Assembly: GCA_021810725.1 (NCBI GenBank)
Contig: JAJZIE010000057.1
Location: 1-12,128 of the forward strand
Length of the DNA stretch: 12,128 nucleotides
From: Bacillota bacterium
Lineage (GTDB): Bacteria > Bacillota > Sulfobacillia > JAJZYS01 > JAJYTV01
Direction: 5' to 3'
Position 1 is the stretch's first letter. The number at the start of each line of letters is the position of its first letter. The notes beneath the pieces are model-generated. The model was not told the origin of the DNA. It searched no databases and saw nothing but the letters and a program-made list of their open reading frames with translations. Below, piece by piece: positions 1 to 5,377 of the stretch. Position numbers and translations under genes: made by a program.

Positions 1-74
1 GAGGGTGATGTCTTGCGGCGCGCCGAGGAATTGGCCCCTGGCGGGCCCGAGGTCGCGTAGACCGGAAATTATGG

Positions 75-126
75 TTGCGACGTTTCGCAATCTAACCCCC
101 CGCCGCATAACGTGCGGCGAGGGGGG
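75..126 (+). promoter_or_regulatory. Two tandem hairpins; the second covers the ribosome binding site of the next gene
   Basis: The first is a perfect 6-bp inverted repeat, TTGCGA (75-80) and TCGCAA (85-90), with a 4-base loop. The second pairs CCCCCC plus GCCGCA (96-107) with TGCGGC (113-118) and GGGGGG (121-126), leaving a TAACG loop and a small GA bulge. The GGGGGG arm is also the only Shine-Dalgarno-like run ahead of the ATG at 134, so folding would hide it. It could instead be the terminator of a gene outside the window, but no T-run follows. Confidence 0.55.
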
Positions 127-133
127 TCGCACC

Positions 134-1336
134 ATGGCACTGTTCGAGACGACATTCCCGCCATACGTGCCGTTCGGCTCGCGCAACCTGAGCCTTACGA
201 GCCCGCCGAAGCGGGGAACCGACGTCGCGGTGTTCCAGGCGGTCTACAACCTGATGCTGAGGACGATGAATCCGCCGTCCGGCCCGATGGGCAGCCCGAT
301 CACGGTGGATGGCGTCTTCGGTTCCTCGTCGCGCCAGGCGGCCATCAACATCCAGTCCTACTTCGGGCTCAGCGCCGACGGCATCGTCGGGCCGAACACG
401 TTCTTCGTGTTCGGACAGGGCAACACGTACGGCGGACCTCCGTTCGGCAGCCGCACCCTGCAGCAGGGCATGTCGGGCGGCGACATCACCGTGCTGCAGA
501 ACCGCCTGAACCTCTACCGCTACGCCTCCATCCTCGGCGGCCCCGCGACGGGCACGTTCGACAGCCGCACCTCGAGCGCGGCCTTCGCCTTCAAGCAGGA
601 CGCGATCGCGAACGGCCAGACGGGCCTCACGGCGAACGGCGTCGTCGGCGACGGCACGTTCGACGCCCTCTGGCTCTACACCGGCGCCGGTGGGCGCGGC
701 ATCCTCACGGGACGCAACGGTTTCGACGTGGTGATGATCCAGGTGCTCCTGCAGCGGCTCGGCTACTACACCGGCCGCATCACGGGCTACTACGACGGCG
801 CGACGATCAGTGCCGTCCGGGCCTTCCAGGCCGCGCGCGGCATCGGCGTCGACGGCGAGGTGGGCCCCGCCACGTTCCACCAGTTCGGCATCGTCAACCC
901 GTTCGACGCGCCGCAGCCCCTCGGCCTCGCGTGGCCGACCGCTCCGGTGGCGCAAGTCAGCGTCTGCTCGATCGGGCTCGTGAGCCAGACGATGGACCTG
1001 CACCCGTACGGCTCCGCCAGCCTCGTGATCAACGAGGCGGAGGGATTCGAGAGCGTCAATGTGGTCGGCAACTTCCTGCCGGAGCCCTCGACGTTCGGAT
1101 CGTCGTACGGGGCGTACGCGTTCCAGATCATGGCGCCGTCCGGCACCGTGGTGGCGCAGGGCCTGATGTCGGCCCTGCCGACGGCCGCGGCGACCGGCGA
1201 CTGGGCAGGGGCCTACTCGCCTGGCGTGTCGGACATCCCCAAGGGGCTCGTGCAGGTTCTGCCCACGCCGACCGGCTCGCCGAGCGGGCCGTACGGGCCG
1301 GTGGTCCTGCAAGGCAATCTGGCGGGCTGTCACTGA
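134..1336 (+). CDS. Protein with three peptidoglycan-binding (PG_binding_1-like) modules
   Basis: This 400-residue protein probably binds peptidoglycan. Three modules are visible: about residues 27-94 (ending ADGIVGPNTF), 105-182 (ending ANGVVGDGTF) and 189-252 (YYDGATISAVRAFQ then GVDGEVGPATF). Each shows the D/N-G-x-V/F-G signature of PG_binding_1. Modules 1 and 2 are both introduced by PFGSR, suggesting internal duplication. Residues 270-400 form a different, beta-rich, Ser/Gly/Pro-rich domain ending in VVLQG; it faintly recalls the Ig-like C-terminal domain of RskA-type proteins, which is a weak guess. No catalytic hydrolase or amidase domain, membrane segment or signal peptide is visible. 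ATG 134 is chosen over the longer frame (from 5) because a G-rich SD ends 7 bases upstream. In a spore former such a protein may act in the mother cell on cortex or coat, which is inference. It is followed directly by a terminator, so it is monocistronic. Confidence 0.85.
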   Translation: MALFETTFPPYVPFGSRNLSLTSPPKRGTDVAVFQAVYNLMLRTMNPPSGPMGSPITVDGVFGSSSRQAAINIQSYFGLSADGIVGPNTFFVFGQGNTYGGPPFGSRTLQQGMSGGDITVLQNRLNLYRYASILGGPATGTFDSRTSSAAFAFKQDAIANGQTGLTANGVVGDGTFDALWLYTGAGGRGILTGRNGFDVVMIQVLLQRLGYYTGRITGYYDGATISAVRAFQAARGIGVDGEVGPATFHQFGIVNPFDAPQPLGLAWPTAPVAQVSVCSIGLVSQTMDLHPYGSASLVINEAEGFESVNVVGNFLPEPSTFGSSYGAYAFQIMAPSGTVVAQGLMSALPTAAATGDWAGAYSPGVSDIPKGLVQVLPTPTGSPSGPYGPVVLQGNLAGCH

Positions 1337-1350
1337 GCAGGAGATCGGCA

Positions 1351-1378
1351 GCGGGGTGCCGCGAGCACCCCGCTTTCG
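1351..1378 (+). terminator. Rho-independent terminator after the peptidoglycan-binding gene
   Basis: A perfect 9-bp stem, GCGGGGTGC (1351-1359) and GCACCCCGC (1365-1373), has a CGCGA loop and is followed by TTTCGT. It begins 14 bases after the stop codon and isolates the gene from the efflux operon. Confidence 0.85.
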
Positions 1379-1415
1379 TGCGTTCAGGGGGAGGCAGGAG
1401 TTGTCATTTCCAGGC

Positions 1416-1444
1416 TTGCACGACTGGTAAGACGGTGCTAGGAT
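1416..1444 (+). promoter_or_regulatory. Candidate sigma-A-type promoter of the efflux operon
   Basis: TTGCAC (1416-1421) and TAGGAT (1439-1444) are separated by exactly 17 bases. The -10 matches TATAAT at 4 of 6 positions and the -35 matches TTGACA at 3 of 6. It lies between the upstream terminator and the MarR gene, where a promoter is expected, and is immediately followed by a palindrome. Confidence 0.5.
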
Positions 1445-1448
1445 GTCG

Positions 1449-1460
1449 TTCGGCACCGAA
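1449..1460. promoter_or_regulatory. Palindrome just downstream of the -10: candidate MarR operator
   Basis: TTCGG (1449-1453) and CCGAA (1456-1460) form a perfect 12-base palindrome around CA. It sits at about +1 to +12 of the predicted promoter. MarR regulators usually repress their own operon by binding palindromes at such positions, so autorepression is plausible. The half-sites are short, so confidence is limited. Confidence 0.4.
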
Positions 1461-1533
1461 ATATTCAGGCCCGTATTGCTTGTCTGCGAAGGAGTGAACC
1501 GCCGCGGATCGCCAGTCGCAGGTACGCAACCTG

Positions 1534-1926
1534 ATGAGCCAGGTGCGCCGCCTGAACCGCATGATGCACGGCCGCCTGAAGCCGATGCACCTGGACGTCT
1601 CGGTCGCGCAGCTTACCGTCCTGCGCCTGATGGCGGAGCACGGACCGCTGCGCATGAGCGATGTCGCCCGCGAAGTGGGACTGTCCGCGAGCAGTGTCAC
1701 CGGCCTCTTCGACCGGCTGGAAGCGGAAGGCTACATCGAGCGCCGGCGCAGCCGGGAGGATCGCCGCGAGGTGAGCGTCGTGCTCACCGAGAGGGCGCGC
1801 GGCATGCTCGAGGAAGCCAACGCGCAGATCGTGCGGGAAGTGGAACGGCTCTTCGCGCCGCTGAGCGACGAGGATCTGGAGACCATCACGCGGCTCATCG
1901 CGAAGCTCGTGCAGGACGCGGAGTAG
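1534..1926 (+). CDS. MarR-family transcriptional regulator
   Basis: This is a small winged-helix dimer-type regulator of 130 residues (MarR proteins are usually 135-160). The winged helix covers about residues 25-88: the recognition-helix region is SASSVTGLFDRLEAEG (51-66), followed by the wing with the family-typical RRRSREDRREVSVVLT segment (70-85). Long helices on both sides (1-18, 93-127) would form the dimer interface. Being first in an operon with HlyD and MFS genes, it most likely represses them and is released by the exported compound, as EmrR and similar proteins do. The start is uncertain. ATG 1534 has no good SD, while AAGGAG at 1489-1494 has no start codon in this frame after the in-frame TGA at 1495. 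Codons 1501-1533 read like a natural MarR N-terminus, so the true protein may be about 11 residues longer, with a frameshift near 1500. Confidence 0.9.
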   Translation: MSQVRRLNRMMHGRLKPMHLDVSVAQLTVLRLMAEHGPLRMSDVAREVGLSASSVTGLFDRLEAEGYIERRRSREDRREVSVVLTERARGMLEEANAQIVREVERLFAPLSDEDLETITRLIAKLVQDAE

Positions 1927-1940
1927 GGTAGGGGGGGAAG

Positions 1941-1957
1941 GCGCCGTCCTTCGGCGC
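1941..1957 (+). promoter_or_regulatory. Intercistronic hairpin between SD-like run and the start of the first hlyD
   Basis: GCGCCG (1941-1946) and CGGCGC (1952-1957) form a perfect 6-bp stem with loop TCCTT, followed by GGTTT and then ATG 1963. The purine-rich SD-like run (1930-1940) lies on the other side of the stem, too far from the ATG unless the stem folds. It may bring the SD close to the start or act as a weak attenuator between regulator and pump genes. Confidence 0.45.
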
Positions 1958-1962
1958 GGTTT

Positions 1963-2637
1963 ATGAAACTTGGCAGATTGATCCTGATCGAAGTCGTGAT
2001 CGTCCTCGTTGTAGCGATCCTGGCCCTCGGCGGGTACTACTTCTACTACCAGGGTCAGCACTACGTATCCACCGACGACGCCCAGCTGACGGCTGGCCTC
2101 GTGACGTCGGTGGCACTTGCGCCCGGGCAGATCGTCGGCTCGCTGCCGACGGCGGGCAAGTACTACAAGTCGGGCTCGACCCTGATGAAAGAGAAGGTTT
2201 CGGTGCCTGCGCAGGGCACGCACCCAGCCACGAGCACGACCGTGGACGTGACCGCCCCGGTGTCGGGCCGCATCGCCTCCGTGGAGGTGCTTGCCGGCCA
2301 GTACGTCCAGCCCGGCACACCCCTGGCGCAGATGGTGGGATGGGAAGGCAACACGGTCGTCGCCTATGTGCCGGAGACGCAGATCGGCTCCGTGAAGGTC
2401 GGGCAGGCGGTCGACGTCACGATCGACGCGTATCCCAACGACACGTTCCCGGGCCACGTCCAGGCGATCGTGCCAGCGACGCAGGCGGCGCTGTCCATCT
2501 TGCCCACGACACAGAGCAGTGGCACGTTCACGAAGGTGACTCAGCGCGTGCCGGTATACGTCAAGTTCGAGAACCCTGACAACGCCGACCTGTACATGGG
2601 CCTCTCGGTCGAAGTGCGGATCCACACAGGGTCATGA
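1963..2637 (+). CDS. Half-size HlyD/EmrA-like membrane fusion (adaptor) protein, first of two
   Basis: This 224-residue adaptor belongs to the HlyD family. Residues 6-24 are a single N-terminal membrane anchor. STDDAQL (36-42) matches the family's early beta-strand motif. VTAPVSGRIASVEVLAGQYV (96-115) is the lipoyl-like (biotinyl-lipoyl) half-motif, and about 130-224 form the beta-barrel and C-terminal strands ending LSVEVRI. EmrA-type proteins are usually 350-400 residues; the long coiled-coil hairpin between the lipoyl halves is replaced here by about 40 residues. That fits a cell without an outer-membrane channel to reach. ATG 1963 is the only start possible before the MarR stop codon in this frame. 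The stop overlaps the next start (ATGA at 2634). It presumably works with the downstream MFS pump on the outer face of the membrane. Confidence 0.85.
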   Translation: MKLGRLILIEVVIVLVVAILALGGYYFYYQGQHYVSTDDAQLTAGLVTSVALAPGQIVGSLPTAGKYYKSGSTLMKEKVSVPAQGTHPATSTTVDVTAPVSGRIASVEVLAGQYVQPGTPLAQMVGWEGNTVVAYVPETQIGSVKVGQAVDVTIDAYPNDTFPGHVQAIVPATQAALSILPTTQSSGTFTKVTQRVPVYVKFENPDNADLYMGLSVEVRIHTGS

Positions 2638-3284
2638 AGCGGCTTTGGATGCCGATCGCCTTCCTGGTGCTCGCGGCGCTCGGCATGGCGGCCATCGCCT
2701 TCAACTTCAGCATCAACCGCCAGGATTGGGCGAGCACGGACAACGCGGAGCTCGTCGCGCCGACCTACACGGTGATGGCGCCCCAATCGGGCCGCATCAG
2801 CCGCTGGACGTCGCGCGATCCCGGCAGCAGGGTGCAGGCGGGCACGGAGCTCGGGACCCTGCAGGGGGCCACGGGCAGCGTCGTGCTCCGCGCGCCGCAC
2901 GTCGGCCGGTTCGTGGGAGACTACGCCTATTCCGGCGACCTCGTCAGCCAAGGGCAGGAGGTTGCGATGATCGCCGATCTGGGCCAGGCGTATGTGCTCG
3001 CCTACGTGGATGAGAACAGCGCCGGCGGGATCCGGGTCGGCCAGACGGCCGACATGCGCTTCGCCAGCGCTCCGGGCAGCCTCGTGGTCGGACACGTGGA
3101 GCGGATCTATCCCGCGGTGGCGTCGGTTGTCTGGCCGGTGCCCACCCTGAGCACCGGGCAGGCGTTCTCGAAGTCGGCGCAGTGGGTGCCGGTAAAGATC
3201 TCGATGCCGGCGAGCAGCAATGTCGGGCGCTACCTCGGCATGTCGGCCTCGGTGCGCATCGCGATCGGAGGTGGCGGGTCTTGA
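2634..3284 (+). CDS. Half-size HlyD-like membrane fusion protein, second of two
   Basis: This 216-residue protein has a membrane anchor at about residues 6-24. The early motif ASTDNAELVAP (33-43) parallels STDDAQL of its neighbour. APQSGRISRW (49-58) is a lipoyl-like half, and VLRAPHVGRFVGDYAYSGDL (84-103) a second one. C-terminal beta-barrel strands end in GMSASVRIAIG (202-212). As in the first copy, the coiled-coil hairpin of EmrA is missing. The sequence is clearly divergent from the first copy, so this is an old duplication or two distinct subunits, not a recent tandem repeat. The start ATG overlaps the previous stop by 4 bases and has only a weak AGGG before it, which suggests translational coupling. 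Its own stop overlaps the MFS start (TTGA at 3281). Probable role: partner subunit of a heteromeric adaptor for the MFS exporter. Confidence 0.8.
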   Translation: MKRLWMPIAFLVLAALGMAAIAFNFSINRQDWASTDNAELVAPTYTVMAPQSGRISRWTSRDPGSRVQAGTELGTLQGATGSVVLRAPHVGRFVGDYAYSGDLVSQGQEVAMIADLGQAYVLAYVDENSAGGIRVGQTADMRFASAPGSLVVGHVERIYPAVASVVWPVPTLSTGQAFSKSAQWVPVKISMPASSNVGRYLGMSASVRIAIGGGGS

Positions 3285-5059
3285 GCGACAAGGTGGACGG
3301 GAACGACACGACGCGGAACGAGCCCACGCCCGCCGAGGAGAAGGACCGCCGGGAGCACCACGTGCCGCGGCATCTCGCATCGTCGGAGAAAGGTCCGGGC
3401 GAGGTCGGCCTGGAGGTGGGTGAACCGGCGGAAGAGCTGACCGGCGAGGAGCGTCTGGCGGCCGCCGAGTCGACCGTGGCGGGTCCCGCCTACGAGGTCG
3501 GCGGCGAGCACGGCCCGGAAGTACAGGTCAACAACTGGGTCGTGGCCCTTCTGGTCACGGTGATCGGCGGGTTCATGGCCATCCTCGACTCGTCGATCGT
3601 CAACGTGGCCATTCCGAAGATCATGTCGGTGTTCGGCATGAGCACAAGCCAGGTGCAGTGGATCGTCACGATCTACATGCTCACCCTTGGCGTCGTCGTG
3701 CCGACCAGCGCGTGGATTGGCGACCGCATCGGCTACAAGCGCCTCTACGTCCTGTCCCTTGCGGTCTTCACGATCGGCTCGGCCCTGAGCGGCCTCAGCT
3801 GGAGCGGCAGCGCCCTGATCGGCTTCCGCGTGCTGCAGGCTCTCGGTGGCGGCATGATCATGCCCGTGATGACCTCGATGGTCTACCGCATGGTGCCGCG
3901 CAATCGGATCGGCAGCGCCATGGGCATCCTCGGTGTGGCGATCATCGTCGCGCCCGCCCTCGGCCCGACGGTCGGCGGCTACCTCGTGCAGTACGTGGAC
4001 TGGCGGCTGATCTTCTACATCAACGTGCCGATCGGCATCTTCGGCATCCTGGCCGCGCAGCGGGTGCTGCCGAACTTCCAGCGCCATCCGGTGGGTCGCT
4101 TCGATACGGTCGGCTTCCTTGCGTCGGCGGGGGGCCTATTCACCCTGCTCTACGCCCTGTCGCAGGGCCAGACGCTCGGCTGGACGAGCGAGACCATCGT
4201 GCTGATGCTGGTCGGAGCGGGGGCGCTGCTGATCTTCTTCGTGTGGTGGGAGATGCTCGTCGAGCATCCTCTCCTGGACGTGCGCGTGTTCCGCTACGGC
4301 ATCTTCACCTGGTCGAACCTCCTCGTGATCGCCACCACGGTGGCGCTCTTCTCGGGCGTCTTCTACATCCCGCTGTTCCTGCAGAACATCGCCGGCATGG
4401 GTGCGCTCGAAACCGGTCTCATCCTGATGCCGTCGGCCTTGATGAGCGGCGTCATGATGCCGATCTCCGGTCGCCTCTTCGACCGCCTCGGCCCGCGGCC
4501 GCTCGCCTTCGTCGGTCTCGTGATCGTGGCGTTCGCGACGTTCCTGATGCACAACCTCAACGTCTACACGCCGACGTCGACGATCGTCTGGTGGCTCGTG
4601 GTGCGAGGTCTCGGCATGGGCTTCATGATGATGCCCGTGCAGGCCGCGGGACTGAACGCCATCCCGACGCGCATGGTCGGGCAGGCGTCCGCGTTCTCGA
4701 ACATCATCCAGCGCGTCGCCGGTTCGTTCGGTATCGCCTACCTCACGTCGTACCTCGACAGCAGGATGGCCTCGCACACGAACGACCTGACGGCCGCGAT
4801 CGCACCGAACCACCCGGCGGTGATCCAGCTGCTGGCCGCCATCGGCCACCAGTTCGGAGCCTGGTTCCCGGGACTGCAGCCGACCGTGCTCGGCAACCTG
4901 TTCCTGTCGGGCATGGTTTCGCAGCAGTCGTTCGTCAGCGGCATCGACGACGTCTTCCTGCTGACGACGTTGATCCTCATCGTGGCGTTCATCCCGGTGA
5001 TGTTCCTCCACAAGACGCACGGCGAGGGCGGCGGCATGATGCCGATGGGCGGGGAGTAG
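3281..5059 (+). CDS. MFS drug exporter, DHA2 (EmrB/QacA) family, with hydrophilic N-terminal extension
   Basis: This 592-residue proton-driven exporter of the 14-helix DHA2 family carries the family motifs. They are LDSSIVNVAIPKI (102-114, helix 1), SAWIGDRIGYKRLYV (143-157, motif A) and GILGVAIIVAPALGPTVGG (215-233, motif C of drug:H+ antiporters), followed by DWRLIFYINVPIG. Hydrophobic segments continue to about residue 580, ending in a short Gly/Met-rich tail. I chose TTG 3281 as the start because GGAGGT (3267-3272) lies 8 bases upstream and the codon overlaps the preceding stop as TTGA. This gives an unusual acidic, charged extension of about 82 residues before helix 1; most EmrB proteins start within about 20 residues of it. 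Substrates cannot be deduced. Gene order marR-hlyD-hlyD-MFS indicates an EmrRAB-like multidrug or toxic-compound efflux system. Confidence 0.93.
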   Translation: MSDKVDGNDTTRNEPTPAEEKDRREHHVPRHLASSEKGPGEVGLEVGEPAEELTGEERLAAAESTVAGPAYEVGGEHGPEVQVNNWVVALLVTVIGGFMAILDSSIVNVAIPKIMSVFGMSTSQVQWIVTIYMLTLGVVVPTSAWIGDRIGYKRLYVLSLAVFTIGSALSGLSWSGSALIGFRVLQALGGGMIMPVMTSMVYRMVPRNRIGSAMGILGVAIIVAPALGPTVGGYLVQYVDWRLIFYINVPIGIFGILAAQRVLPNFQRHPVGRFDTVGFLASAGGLFTLLYALSQGQTLGWTSETIVLMLVGAGALLIFFVWWEMLVEHPLLDVRVFRYGIFTWSNLLVIATTVALFSGVFYIPLFLQNIAGMGALETGLILMPSALMSGVMMPISGRLFDRLGPRPLAFVGLVIVAFATFLMHNLNVYTPTSTIVWWLVVRGLGMGFMMMPVQAAGLNAIPTRMVGQASAFSNIIQRVAGSFGIAYLTSYLDSRMASHTNDLTAAIAPNHPAVIQLLAAIGHQFGAWFPGLQPTVLGNLFLSGMVSQQSFVSGIDDVFLLTTLILIVAFIPVMFLHKTHGEGGGMMPMGGE

Positions 5060-5072
5060 CCCAGGATCCGTT

Positions 5073-5108
5073 GGCGGGGATCGGCCACGTCGTGCCGATC
5101 CCCGCCTT
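5073..5108 (+). terminator. Terminator of the efflux operon
   Basis: A perfect 13-bp stem, GGCGGGGATCGGC (5073-5085) and GCCGATCCCCGCC (5094-5106), has an 8-base loop and only TT after it. It starts 14 bases downstream of the MFS stop. The stem is very strong but the T-run is poor. Confidence 0.75.
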
Positions 5109-5332
5109 GCGTACGTGTGGTGTCTTGGCCCCGCGGGACGAAGCGTCCGGGATGAAGGTGCCGGGACCAAGGTGTTCGCCATGCGGTGGCCAGTCGACGC
5201 GCGGATCTAGGATCGCCACAACATGGGGCCTGGACGATGCATGCTTCCATGGCGGTGGCTCCGCGCCTGCGGGCGTCAGGAAGGCACCACCCCAGACGCG
5301 ACGCCGGGATCGGCTGTGCCGCGCTCACGGCT
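5109..5332. other. Intergenic spacer between two convergent terminators
   Basis: This stretch lies between the terminator of the efflux operon and that of the opposing PBP gene. Open frames running across it are extensions of shadow frames and lack start signals. I see no RNA gene, repeat or promoter in it. Confidence 0.5.
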
Positions 5333-5366
5333 AGAAAAGGGGCCCGCAGTCTGCACTGCGGGCCCA
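5333..5366 (-). terminator. Rho-independent terminator of the penicillin-binding protein gene
   Basis: Read on the minus strand, an 11-bp perfect stem, GGGCCCGCAGT (5365-5355) and ACTGCGGGCCC (5350-5340), has a 4-base loop and is followed by CTTTTCT. It starts 12 bases past the stop codon. Confidence 0.9.
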
Positions 5367-5377
5367 TGATTGCCGGG

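Noticed and set aside
106..113. SigE/SigK-like CATAnnnT boxes before the peptidoglycan-binding gene and at 10908-10915 before yunB
   Set aside because: Only five fixed bases match and neither has a -35 of the right type at the right distance, so chance is sufficient explanation.
761..800. Idea that peptidoglycan-binding module 3 includes a catalytic residue set (NlpC/P60 or amidase)
   Set aside because: No Cys-His or zinc-ligand pattern of such enzymes appears anywhere in the protein; the only Cys residues are 278 and 399.
92..1456. Minus-strand frame antisense to the peptidoglycan-binding gene
   Set aside because: Arg/Ala/His-rich and without motifs; it crosses the terminator and the promoter of the neighbouring operon.
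3658..5334. 558-codon plus-strand frame overlapping the MFS gene
   Set aside because: Arg/His/Pro-rich shadow of the exporter gene, running through its terminator.
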